This document shows positions 7,270 through 15,560 of a DNA stretch of 53,353 nucleotides, piece by piece. The translations under genes and the position numbers were made by a program. The first letter of the stretch is position 1, and the number at the start of each line of letters is the position of its first letter. Under the pieces are notes generated by a model that ran no database searches, was not told the DNA's origin, and saw nothing but the letters and a program-made list of their open reading frames with translations. The stretch covers positions 1 to 53,353 of the forward strand of contig JAUNBR010000018.1 of NCBI GenBank assembly GCA_030527015.1, written 5' to 3'. This DNA comes from Planctomycetia bacterium. Its GTDB lineage: Bacteria > Planctomycetota > Planctomycetia > Pirellulales > Thermoguttaceae.

Positions 7270-10074
7270 TTATCGTGTACGACATGCGGGTTTTAATGGT
7301 GGTAAATATTCTGAAGAGACATCTGTTTTGTCCACGGTAATCCAGACAGCCGCATCTGCAGTATGTGTGCTGGATGAATGCGCTGCGGGAGTCTCCGTGC
7401 GTTTTGTGTAAGAAACACTGGTGACGTCAGCTTTTTGTGAAATATGTGGCATTTCCTCTGCTTCCGGTGCGGCGTCCTGTGATAACGGAGTGTGATATTC
7501 TTGTGAATTCTGCGGAGGCTGTAAAGGGAAATCCTGCTGGGAAATTAATACTTCACCGGGAGCTAAATTTAACTGTGGTTCCTGAATGGAGATGATCGGA
7601 TAATTTTCCATGTTTTGTATGGTTCCCGACTCAGCAGTCGGAGTGTGAGTAAAAGGAAAGTTGTTGGCCGCATCTGTTTTTGTACTTAAAGAAACTGGAT
7701 TAATGGCATTCTGATGATTTTCCGCAGCGAGTCTTTCTTGATGTGTCTGGTCATGCTCCAGAATTACTTCGGTGCCGTCTTCCAGAAGAATACGCTGCGT
7801 GGCCAGCGTTAAAAGAGAGTCGGTGCGCGATAAAGTACGATTCGGTATTCGGGAGGCTGCCGGTGAAATAAAATGATTTATGTCGGCTGTACCGGAAGCA
7901 TAATTTAAAGCATACTCTTGCGCTTCTTCGAAATCTTCAGGTGTTTCATAACCTCCGTATTCATCATAAAATGTGTCGGAAACGGGTAAGGAGTAACCGG
8001 ACATGCGTCGGCATCTAGAGGCGAAGAAACCGTTAAAGGGCGCACCATCTGCGGTGGAGGTGAAAAATCCGCGGTTACAGTTTCCTGCCACATAATAATT
8101 TCGCATGTCCGAAGATCCACTTACCGTACTGGCGTAACTTGGCATGGTGAATGACTGAGCATTTCCAGCAGGAATCGCCACATTACAGACGGGTTTTCGC
8201 GAAAAAACGCATCCTAGAAATTTCAGAAGTCCGGGAAATAGGCACGGAGAACGAAATTCTCGGCATCCAAAACGGCATCCTGCCGGACACTTGGCCAGGC
8301 AGCAGGTGTTACAGGAAGAAATTCCACAGTGTTCGCACGGGGGGAAACATTCATTTCCCATGACAGTTTGGTTTTCGGGGAAAATCATCCCAGGATTTTC
8401 CTGATGCAAAATATCTTCTGCGTACATGATATTATTTGTCGCGGAGCTTTCTGTGGAAGGTGTATTTTGGGTGATAATATTATTTTGATGAATTATTGGA
8501 ATATTCGATTCTTGTGTCTGTATGACCGTGCCGGAAGTGGATTTTGGGCGCGGTTTCGGTGTGGGAAGTGTTTCTAAAATGCTGTTTCCGTCAGAAACTG
8601 TCTGAACAGGTTCCACATAATTCGCCTGGATGATGGGATAAACAGGAACATTTTCTTGTGATAAATTTTCTGTCGTGGTTTTTTGGGTGACAGGGATCCA
8701 TCCGGCTGTCGTGGAATTTTGCTGTGAAAAGGTACCGGTGGAATTTTTCTGATATAATATATTTTTCATGTCAGAACGATTTTTATATGCAGAACGGTAA
8801 GTGGAATCAGGTGTGTCTTTCGCTGTGTATCCATTACCTTCTGTCTGAATCTTTTTTGCATGCTGCTGTGCGCGTATGTAACCGGGCACCGTCTGCGACT
8901 TATTTTTACTGCCAGAAAAAAAAGAATCACGTGGTTCTGTCTGTAAAGAGACAGAGGCTGTCTGAAGTAAATTTTCCTCAGTCAGCTGATATGTGTTTTT
9001 TCTGTCTGCGATTTTTGTTTCTTCATACGGTGGAGGGTAATAAGATGTATGATATTTTATGTTCTGGGATGTCGCGGGATAATTATTCATGGGTATATAT
9101 TTTTGATTTCCCGGAGCAGTATAATAGGAAGCTGGAGGAGAAATCATGTTTTGAGAGGAATTTCCCTGAGGCACATAAATAATATTTTGTTGAGGAGGAT
9201 AATTAATGGGAATCATGGTACCCACGGAAGGCTGAATCGGAGCGGTGTTCGCGGTAACCGTGATACTCTTTCCGCAGCTGCTGCATCCAGAGTGAGAAGG
9301 AGTGTGGTATGTCGGAGGTGTGGTCTGCCTGGAAGTCGGCTGGTAATAGGTGGGCTGATGATAACCATTATGTGTCGGAGTGAAACCATGTTCTTGAGTA
9401 TAATAATAATTTTGCACAGATGAATTCGGATATGTAACGGTATTATCAGGATACACAGAACCGGAGGGGGAGTTCGTTCCGGGAGCGGCGGATGGGGAAG
9501 GCTGCTGGGAGTTTATGTGCTGACCGGAAGGAAGAAATTTTTGTACGTCCTGAGGCTGAGAATTCGCGTTTCCTAAAATGACTCTGCTGCGGTAACCCGT
9601 GCCGATGGAATTCGGTCCTGCATTCAGGTTTTCACCATAAACGTTACACTGCTGGCATGTGACCCAGGTTTTCCGCCATTCATCGATAATACGTTCACTG
9701 CATCCGACTCCCTGGTAATAATTATTTCCGTTCCATATCCAGTGAAAGAGACCGCGGATCGGTGCGGTACCATATCCTCCGCCACATCCGGAATTACAGG
9801 TCAGCCGGTTACCAGAGATACCGTTATTTCCACAGCAGGATGTACAAGAATTCTGCCCGTATGTGGGTACTCCACACATTCCTTTACCACAATTACTGCT
9901 GGTGTTTAGGCCATAATATCCGCCCTGGTGTGCATAAATAGGTGTCGGCGCGACGACTGCCTGACCCGCAGGATATGTTACGGGATATTTTTGGGCAAAA
10001 CAGGTCTCTTCGAAAATTATGCTGAAATTTAAGGCAAAAAAAAGAATTCCTGTGATTACTGATATTTTTTTCAT
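7270..10074 (-). CDS. Secreted Cys-rich, Pro/Ser/Gln-rich protein of unknown function
   Basis: Not recognised as a named family. The N-terminus is a clear signal peptide (Lys-Lys start, hydrophobic core, cleavage expected near CFAQ at about 25-28). A first Cys-rich region (about residues 55-150) carries CGKGMCG, SCTSCCG and TCQQC, plus a Trp/Tyr-rich GLFHWIWNGNNYYQG segment. A long low-complexity Pro/Ser/Thr/Gln/Tyr region follows, then a second Cys cluster (about 575-630: CFPPCEHCGISSCNTCC and CPAGCRFGC). The C-terminal 300 residues are polar and probably disordered. Secreted Cys-rich proteins of this kind are common in planctomycetes and may form disulfide-linked envelope material; that role is inference. 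It ends just before a good terminator. The upstream sequence has only a weak AGAAAG ahead of the ATG. Confidence 0.8.
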   Translation of the reverse strand: MKKISVITGILFFALNFSIIFEETCFAQKYPVTYPAGQAVVAPTPIYAHQGGYYGLNTSSNCGKGMCGVPTYGQNSCTSCCGNNGISGNRLTCNSGCGGGYGTAPIRGLFHWIWNGNNYYQGVGCSERIIDEWRKTWVTCQQCNVYGENLNAGPNSIGTGYRSRVILGNANSQPQDVQKFLPSGQHINSQQPSPSAAPGTNSPSGSVYPDNTVTYPNSSVQNYYYTQEHGFTPTHNGYHQPTYYQPTSRQTTPPTYHTPSHSGCSSCGKSITVTANTAPIQPSVGTMIPINYPPQQNIIYVPQGNSSQNMISPPASYYTAPGNQKYIPMNNYPATSQNIKYHTSYYPPPYEETKIADRKNTYQLTEENLLQTASVSLQTEPRDSFFSGSKNKSQTVPGYIRAQQHAKKIQTEGNGYTAKDTPDSTYRSAYKNRSDMKNILYQKNSTGTFSQQNSTTAGWIPVTQKTTTENLSQENVPVYPIIQANYVEPVQTVSDGNSILETLPTPKPRPKSTSGTVIQTQESNIPIIHQNNIITQNTPSTESSATNNIMYAEDILHQENPGMIFPENQTVMGNECFPPCEHCGISSCNTCCLAKCPAGCRFGCREFRSPCLFPGLLKFLGCVFSRKPVCNVAIPAGNAQSFTMPSYASTVSGSSDMRNYYVAGNCNRGFFTSTADGAPFNGFFASRCRRMSGYSLPVSDTFYDEYGGYETPEDFEEAQEYALNYASGTADINHFISPAASRIPNRTLSRTDSLLTLATQRILLEDGTEVILEHDQTHQERLAAENHQNAINPVSLSTKTDAANNFPFTHTPTAESGTIQNMENYPIISIQEPQLNLAPGEVLISQQDFPLQPPQNSQEYHTPLSQDAAPEAEEMPHISQKADVTSVSYTKRTETPAAHSSSTHTADAAVWITVDKTDVSSEYLPPLKPACRTR

Positions 10075-10634
10075 CGTTTTTTCTTTCTGTAAATATCCGG
10101 AGCCATTATATGGACGTAAATTTTCTTTTTATAAATTCAAAAGAAAATATGTCAGGATATGGAATCAGAGTAATTTCTTTTATACACGAGATACGACAAA
10201 TTTTTCTCTTTCGTGACTTTTAAGATAAAATATGATAAGCCTTTTTTGATTCGTACGAAAACTAAATTTAAAAAATGAAGTGACTGTACTGAAAAATTTA
10301 ATAATATGTATGGCACTTAAAAAACGTCAGATCAAAAATTCGTTGTGTGTCAGTATGAATGAAAAAACTCTAAATAATGTTTATCTCTTTTATTTTATCG
10401 GCATTATAATTAGAATAATTTAAAAAAACGTTAAAATTATAAAATTTTTTGTAGATATTTTATGAGGTGTAAATTAAGTAATTATGATATTTTGTGTATT
10501 TTATTTTCGTGTATGGTACAGAATATTTAGAAAATATATTTATATATTCAAAATATATTGTGAAAACTGGTTTTCAGAATGCAGAAAATGGCAGCTGGAG
10601 GGAGGGAATTTGTGTGAAGTGAGTGTTTTATTTC
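10075..10634. other. AT-rich intergenic region
   Basis: Very AT-rich DNA between the start of the Cys-rich protein gene and the first repeat copy at 10635. It should hold that gene's minus-strand promoter, but no clear -35/-10 pair stands out. Short open frames here have no recognisable content. Confidence 0.5.
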
Positions 10635-10733
10635 AGGTACATTTAATTTTTTATTTTCTCGGTTTTTTGTTTCGCTAAAAATATCTGGATTTTAGAGCTG
10701 CGCAAAATGGAAATTTAAAGTGGCACCAGTATA
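10635..10733 (+). repeat. MITE-like element, left end degraded
   Basis: Core TTGTTTCGCTAAAAAT and a good right end (GGAAATTTAAAGTGG, CACCAGTATA). The left terminus has decayed. Confidence 0.8.
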
Positions 10734-10740
10734 ATACTTC

Positions 10741-10819
10741 TCTAAAAATGCCGGCATTCAGAGCCACGCGGAATGGAAATTTAGCCGCGCAAAACAGAAA
10801 TTTAAAAAAGAGCCTGTAA
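10741..10819 (+). repeat. MITE-like element, right half with doubled end
   Basis: Starts inside the core (TAAAAATGCCGGCATTCAGA) and carries two successive right ends (GGAAATTTAG, then CAGAAATTTAAAAAAG). Confidence 0.65.
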
Positions 10820-10872
10820 AAAGGAAGAATCTGATAAAATAATGACGAAAGTACTGTTCTGAGTGATGTTTA

Positions 10873-12309
10873 CTAAATGAATCGGTGTGCATCCGGAAGA
10901 AATACACATGATGAAGTATGGGAAATTAGTCGCTGGAGGTCAGAGATATTTTCCAGTCCAGAAATATTTAGAGTATTTAGAAAATCCTCAGAAAGAGGAG
11001 AAATAAAATAAACATGTGTCTGATGGAGCAGGGGAATCAGTTTTTTTGCCAGAATGGTATCTGGAAAATTTTTCTTCTGGAGAAATTTTATCGTCATGTT
11101 CGGATCCTGAATTCGGCTGTATGCCTGGATGGCGGGTCCTGCGGGAGAAGAAATATCACAGGCAAGAAAGATTAGGGCATCCTCTTCTGCATATTTTGCC
11201 GCGTTTAGTAACGCGTGAGTGATATTTTCCCACGTCTGGGTTTCTGTTCCGCCGGTGATAGACGCCAGCACAATTTGGGCTTTTGGGAAGGCAGGAGCAC
11301 GCCATAACTGATGATAACGGAAGGTCCCTGTTTTCCAGATGCTTTCTAAAGATCCCACCATGATGTCCGCGATTCGAGAGTCGGTGTTTTTTTTCTTTTT
11401 TTGTAATAAAGATGTGGAGAAAACAGGAATATTTGGTAAGATCTGAAGCGTGAGCGTTACTCCCAAAAGTCGGATTACTTCATGAAGTTCATCAGCGAAA
11501 GCAGTATTTTTTCGGTTATGAAAACGTTCTTGTGTATTTTTGTCAGAGAAAAGCGGATAAAGAGCTGCTGCGGAACCATAATATCCTCTTCGTTTTTGTG
11601 GGAAAAATTCCGCCACGGGAAGAATAAAATCCGCGTCAAACAAAAGTCGGTTTATTATAAACGGCTCGTCATTTTCACGGACGCCCAGGAGCGCCAGCTG
11701 TTCTTTTTGCGTGGGATCATGCGTCTGAACTGTCAGTAATGCGGTATTTTCAGAGTTTTCTAAAATATCAGAATCAGAAGTACAGGAGCATCCATGAGCT
11801 TTACATGCGGAATCGTGGCAGGCATGGTCAGAAAAATCATTCTTGGGGACATGAAATGTGGAATTTATTATTTCTAAAATATTCTTAGGGAGTTTTTTAA
11901 AAATTTTTTGACGGAATTCTTCATCTGAAATTCCTGTATGGTTTACATCCTCAGAAGAACGGAGGATGAAGATTTTTCCTCTGAAATAATGATGTGTATG
12001 TTTATGAAGAGGATCAGAGGGGTCTGTGTGGAGTGAATTTTCTGAAAAAAGATGTTCGAGAATCCCGGCCAGAATGGTTTCCACATGAGGAATTCCCGGC
12101 GCGACAGGAATTACCAGCCGATCTCCCTCCATCAGACATGTTCGCAGAGAAGGATATTTAAGTGGTGAGTTCAGTCGCCGAGAGAGAAGTTCAGAGATTT
12201 TTTTTAAAGGGACAGAGTGCCGAAAAGAATGAGGAAAATAACAGGAAGTCTGTTCGGGGATTTCTAAAGTTAAAGCGGAGTGGGTACCGTAAGGAAAATA
12301 GTATTTCAT
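10873..12309 (-). CDS. LarA/DUF2088-like protein with His- and Cys/His-rich insertions
   Basis: Resembles the LarA (nickel-pincer lactate racemase) / DUF2088 superfamily. Matching parts are EGDRLVIPVAPGIPHVETIL at 61-80, a THDP-containing segment near 196, NDEPFIINRLLFDADFILPV at 203-222, and the Gly/Ala-rich RRGYYGSAAALYPL near 240-253. It is a diverged member: the Gly-His-rich active-site strings of true LarA are not obvious, so racemase activity is not implied. Odd feature: two metal-ligand-rich insertions, HKHTHH at 102-107 (with His94) and HACHDSACKAHGCSC at 162-176, which contains four Cys and three His. Such tracts are typical of nickel or other metal binding. The neighbours are separated by repeats and give no operon context. 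No Shine-Dalgarno is visible before the ATG. Confidence 0.6.
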   Translation of the reverse strand: MKYYFPYGTHSALTLEIPEQTSCYFPHSFRHSVPLKKISELLSRRLNSPLKYPSLRTCLMEGDRLVIPVAPGIPHVETILAGILEHLFSENSLHTDPSDPLHKHTHHYFRGKIFILRSSEDVNHTGISDEEFRQKIFKKLPKNILEIINSTFHVPKNDFSDHACHDSACKAHGCSCTSDSDILENSENTALLTVQTHDPTQKEQLALLGVRENDEPFIINRLLFDADFILPVAEFFPQKRRGYYGSAAALYPLFSDKNTQERFHNRKNTAFADELHEVIRLLGVTLTLQILPNIPVFSTSLLQKKKKNTDSRIADIMVGSLESIWKTGTFRYHQLWRAPAFPKAQIVLASITGGTETQTWENITHALLNAAKYAEEDALIFLACDISSPAGPAIQAYSRIQDPNMTIKFLQKKNFPDTILAKKLIPLLHQTHVYFISPLSEDFLNTLNISGLENISDLQRLISHTSSCVFLPDAHRFI

Positions 12310-12366
12310 TTTGAATCAGAATGTATTTTAAAATAAGGAAATAAAAAATATGGAATGTAAATTTTA

Positions 12367-12398
12367 TATATCGGACGCACGATAAAGTTTCGTTCCCT
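12367..12398 (+). repeat. MITE-like element, left-end remnant
   Basis: TATATCGGACGCACGATAAA followed by a TTTCGTTCCC tail resembles the left terminus; the rest is missing. Confidence 0.55.
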
Positions 12399-12417
12399 GG
12401 GCAGGTTAAAGTAAAAT

Positions 12418-12521
12418 TATACTAATTTTACTTTAAGTTTTCATGTTATGCGGTCCTGAAAACCATTTAAGTGAAGCAAAAATGCCGAAACGCAGAAATT
12501 CATAGTGCATCGGGGATTATA
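12418..12521 (-). repeat. MITE-like element, full copy, reverse
   Basis: Reads in reverse: TATACTAATTTTACTTTAAG at one end and ATAGTGCATCGGGGAT at the other, with GTGAAGCAAAAATGCCG as core. Lies downstream of the SDR gene. Confidence 0.85.
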
Positions 12522-12536
12522 TATATGAAATTTTAT

Positions 12537-13385
12537 TTACTTTTGTGTGGGATTTTTCTGTTCTGAATATTTCGCCAGCGCATTTTCAAGAATATTTGGA
12601 ATATAATAATCTGTTGCCCGCAGGACTTTCCCAAGAAAGAAAGGAATGATTTCACGCTTTCCTGCTTTCATGGCAGAAATTATTTTTCGCGCGACATATT
12701 TTGCGCTGACACGCTTATGTGGAGGAAATACAGGTTCACTGGTGTTTTCGATATATCTGGTGAAAAATTCAGTTTCTGTGGATCCTGGACAGACTGTTAG
12801 GACGCCGATTCCGTATCTGCGTAATTCGATTCTCAGAGACTGACTGAAGCCACGGACCGCGAATTTTGCTGCGCAGTATTCACTGTAATGGGAAACACCA
12901 TGAATCCCGACGATGGAACTTAAATTTACGATCAGAGGTGGTGCTGTCTGGGCAGATACGGTTCCCTTTTCTCCTTTCAGGAAAGGAAGTGCCAGGCGAG
13001 TCATTTCCACCAGAGAGATGACATTCAGGTCTAAAACTTTTTGAAGTGTTTCCGGGGTGCTGTGCTCAAAAAGCCCAGAGGCAGCTGCGCCCGCATTATT
13101 TATTAGGATGTCCAGGCCGCCGTAAGTTTCTTCCGCACAGTGAATGACTGCCTGACGTACTTCAGGCTGAGTAATGTCTCCGACGACCATTTTTACATAA
13201 GGAGTAAAATTATTTTTTTCTGCGAGAGTCTGAATCTGTGAAATAACTTCCGTTAATCGCTCTTTACGTCGTGCGGTAATAATAAGTTTTGCACCGATCG
13301 TCGCCAGCTGGAGAGAAAGCTCTCGGCCGATTCCGCTGCTGGCACCAGTAATAATAATACGGCTTCCTGGAAGATAATGCTTCAT
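12537..13385 (-). CDS. Short-chain dehydrogenase/reductase (SDR)
   Basis: Classical NAD(P)-dependent SDR of 282 residues. The cofactor-binding TGASSGIG lies at about residues 13-20, an NNAG motif at about 92-95, the catalytic Ser in VNLSSIVG near 140, and the catalytic YxxxK as YCAAK near 157. The closing PG-STETEF segment is also typical. The substrate cannot be told from sequence. The reading frame continues 33 codons further upstream to 13484, but that extension is translated from the end of an intergenic repeat element (13458-13558). The ATG at 13385 is the better start because the Rossmann fold begins right after it and a purine stretch AAAGAG lies upstream. Confidence 0.9.
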   Translation of the reverse strand: MKHYLPGSRIIITGASSGIGRELSLQLATIGAKLIITARRKERLTEVISQIQTLAEKNNFTPYVKMVVGDITQPEVRQAVIHCAEETYGGLDILINNAGAAASGLFEHSTPETLQKVLDLNVISLVEMTRLALPFLKGEKGTVSAQTAPPLIVNLSSIVGIHGVSHYSEYCAAKFAVRGFSQSLRIELRRYGIGVLTVCPGSTETEFFTRYIENTSEPVFPPHKRVSAKYVARKIISAMKAGKREIIPFFLGKVLRATDYYIPNILENALAKYSEQKNPTQK

Positions 13386-13457
13386 AAAAAACTCTTTTTT
13401 TACTTTCTGGTTCTTCTTTAAATTTCCGTTTAGTGTGGCTAAGAATGCAGGTATTTT

Positions 13458-13558
13458 TATACCTGATGCATTATAAAATTCCACTCCCTCTGCATTTTTG
13501 CTTCACAAAAATGGTTTTTAGAACCGCACAAAACGAAAATTTAAAGTGGAAACAGGAT
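13458..13558 (+). repeat. MITE-like element, full copy
   Basis: Starts TATACCTGATGCATTATAAA. Its left end lies 72 bases upstream of the SDR ATG and supplies an in-frame pseudo-extension of that gene. Confidence 0.85.
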
Positions 13559-13579
13559 GACGAAACAAAAAACGGAAAA

Positions 13580-13605
13580 CGAAAATTTATAGTATGGTGC
13601 GTATA
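13580..13605 (-). repeat. MITE-like element, isolated left terminus, reverse
   Basis: CGAAAATTTATAGTATGGTG then CGTATA, a single 26-bp terminus in reverse orientation beside a full forward copy. Confidence 0.6.
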
Positions 13606-13638
13606 AACTTTATCGTCTGTCAGACGTAAAATATAATT

Positions 13639-14331
13639 TTATTGCCGAGTCGGAAAAGACTCAGACAAAATGGGGGGACTAAAAAAAATCGCCAGCCAGA
13701 CGGTGGCCATTTCAGTGGAAGTATGTACCACACGGTGTTTCTGGTGCGCGGGAATAAAAATGTAATCACCTGGATTCATCTGTATCTGTTCCGTGCATCC
13801 GGTTTTAGGGAGGTGACCTTCTGACAGATCATTCTGTTTTTCATAAAATTTCTCTTTTTGAATTTCCAGTACTGCATGACCGCGCAGTACCATTACCCAT
13901 TCATGTTCATTCTGATTATACCAAAAATCTGGTGGACTGACATGCCCCGTGGAAATAATTTTTTCCATACGGAAATTAGCGTCCTCAAAAATGTTTTCGT
14001 AAGTTTCCTCTGGCAGAAAATGAGGTAATTCTGAAAAAATATTTTGTACTCGGACGGAGTCCGTGCAGGGAGGTGGAGAAGAATATTTTGCCGAGTTTAT
14101 TTTTAGAAACGAGGAAAAAATATTTGGATTTTTACTTCCACCGAGATGATGTTTTAAGACATAAAAGAAAAAATAATAAAGACGGCAGCTGGCCCACACG
14201 CACAGAAAAAGAAATCCGAGTTTTTCTAAAATAGAAACGCTTATTACACACAGTGTACCTGCGCAGAGTGCCAGAACAACAAAAAGTCCTGCTTTAAAAT
14301 ATAATAAGAAGGGAGATTTTATATCTGACAT
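13639..14331 (-). CDS. Membrane-anchored cupin-domain protein
   Basis: The N-terminal about 65 residues contain two hydrophobic segments (about 9-31 and 37-58), so the protein is probably in the inner membrane. A cupin domain covers about residues 95-225. It carries GHVSPPDFWYNQNEHEWVMV with potential metal ligands, the GHAVLE strand, PGDYIFIPAHQKHRV with the second His-containing motif, and TVWLAIFF at the end. Soluble stand-alone cupins with nearly this pattern (FWYDQ..EWV..L.G and IPAH..HRV) are common. Fusion to a two-helix membrane anchor is less usual. The substrate is unknown. A stretch of about 25 residues between the two cupin motifs is hydrophilic and variable. No clear ribosome site precedes the ATG. 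Confidence 0.75.
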   Translation of the reverse strand: MSDIKSPFLLYFKAGLFVVLALCAGTLCVISVSILEKLGFLFLCVWASCRLYYFFFYVLKHHLGGSKNPNIFSSFLKINSAKYSSPPPCTDSVRVQNIFSELPHFLPEETYENIFEDANFRMEKIISTGHVSPPDFWYNQNEHEWVMVLRGHAVLEIQKEKFYEKQNDLSEGHLPKTGCTEQIQMNPGDYIFIPAHQKHRVVHTSTEMATVWLAIFFSPPILSESFPTRQ

Positions 14332-14360
14332 AAGGTGAAATTTTGGTTTTCTGTAATTTT

Positions 14361-14465
14361 TATACCCGATTCACTATAAAATTCCGCTTCCCCGGCATTT
14401 AGCTTCGCAGAAAATGCCGGCTTTCAGAACCGCACGAAACGGAAGTTTAAAGTGGAACCAGTATA
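14361..14465 (+). repeat. MITE-like element, canonical 105-bp copy A
   Basis: TATACCCGATTCACTATAAA at the start, CCGGCATTTAGCTTCGCAG / AAAATGCCGG core, GGAACCAGTATA end. The right 74 bases are identical to copy B. Confidence 0.95.
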
Positions 14466-14636
14466 CTGCAAAATTTTTATGTTTCTGAAGAGATAAATTA
14501 TTTTGGTTAAATTATATTTTATTCTCGGCGCATAATATCCTGATTTTACTTTAAAATTCCGTGTAAACAAAAAAGTGAGTATTTTCAGTTCGGTCTGTTT
14601 CTGGTGAGAAAGTAAAATCGGGGAAATGAAACTTTA

Positions 14637-14741
14637 TATACCCGATACACTATAAAATTCTGCTTTTTTGGCATTTAGCTTCGCAGAAAATGCCGGCTTT
14701 CAGAACCGCACGAAACGGAAGTTTAAAGTGGAACCAGTATA
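14637..14741 (+). repeat. MITE-like element, canonical 105-bp copy B
   Basis: Same length and right part as copy A. About six differences, all in the left third (for example TTTTTTGG in place of CCCCGG). It ends 13 bases after the thpR stop. Confidence 0.95.
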
Positions 14742-14753
14742 AATGGTTACCGG

Positions 14754-15335
14754 TTATGATTTTTTTGTAAGTGGAGCCGTGGCCAGTACGGTGTATCGGG
14801 AACCTGTTCTGGCCAGATGACTGGCGTAAATGGTGATATGCTGAGCAAAAGTTTTGCCGGCGTCATATGTATCGTACTGAGAAATCATCTGGCTTAACTG
14901 GTTTACTGCGGAGGTAAAACGCTGAAGGCGCCCGAGCGTCAGATGAGGGGTATAAGGTTTTAATTCTCTTGGGAAACCACGCGTCTGCATGGCGGCATCC
15001 ACTGCCCGTGCCAGAGCGGTGATTTCTTCCTTCCCCTCCTTAACGCCGAGCCAGACAGAGCGGGGTTTTTGTATGCTGGGAAATGCAGAAACTCCACAGA
15101 GCCGAAATATAAAAGGCGAAAAATCCGCCACCGTCTGCTGGGTTAAACAACATATGTCATAAATTTCAGAATTCGGAATCTCGCCCAAAAATTTTAAGGT
15201 AATATGAAATTTCTCTTCTGGTTCCCATTTTATAAGTGCTCCGCTGGTGGCCAGCTTTTGTCCTAAAGCGTATGCTAAAGGCCGTGATTTAGGCGTAATA
15301 TCTAAAGCAATAAAAGTGCGAATTTTTGCATCCAT
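14754..15335 (-). CDS. thpR: RNA 2',3'-cyclic phosphodiesterase (2H family)
   Basis: Cytoplasmic 2H phosphoesterase of the ThpR/LigT family, known to open 2',3'-cyclic phosphates at RNA ends. Both catalytic HxTx motifs are present: HITLKFLGE at about residues 44-52 and HLTLGRL at about 130-136. The start TFIALDITP and the segment SVWLGVKEG are typical. Its 193 residues match the usual family length. Close repeat copies flank it on both sides (14637-14741 downstream of its stop, 15430-15555 upstream of its start). The name rests on motif and length agreement. Confidence 0.9.
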   Translation of the reverse strand: MDAKIRTFIALDITPKSRPLAYALGQKLATSGALIKWEPEEKFHITLKFLGEIPNSEIYDICCLTQQTVADFSPFIFRLCGVSAFPSIQKPRSVWLGVKEGKEEITALARAVDAAMQTRGFPRELKPYTPHLTLGRLQRFTSAVNQLSQMISQYDTYDAGKTFAQHITIYASHLARTGSRYTVLATAPLTKKS

Positions 15336-15429
15336 GAAATATGTTTTCCCGCTTTATTTTAATTTATATAATTTTTTACTTTCTGAGCATTTTGTGAATC
15401 ATGGCATTTTTAGGCAGAACCACAGTAAA

Positions 15430-15555
15430 TATACTGGCGCTCCTTTAAATTTCCACTTCCTCTGTCCGCCGACAGACAGACCGGCATTTTTGTTTCACTG
15501 AAAATGCCGGGGTTCAGAGCCTCACAAAACAGAAATTTAAAATAGGACCAAAATA
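15430..15555 (+). repeat. MITE-like element, long form
   Basis: Carries CTGTCCGCCGACAG. Its left end resembles a right terminus (TATACTGG... CTTTAAATTTCC), so the copy may be a chimera. Confidence 0.85.
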
Positions 15556-15560
15556 AATTT

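Noticed and set aside
10484..10678. Small plus-strand open frame in the AT-rich gap
   Set aside because: Its second half is repeat-element sequence and the first half has low-complexity Ile/Phe/Tyr composition without a ribosome site.
14361..14465. Repeat elements as simple rho-independent terminators
   Set aside because: The core hairpin is not followed by a T run, orientation is not linked to gene direction, and true terminators are present separately in several gaps.
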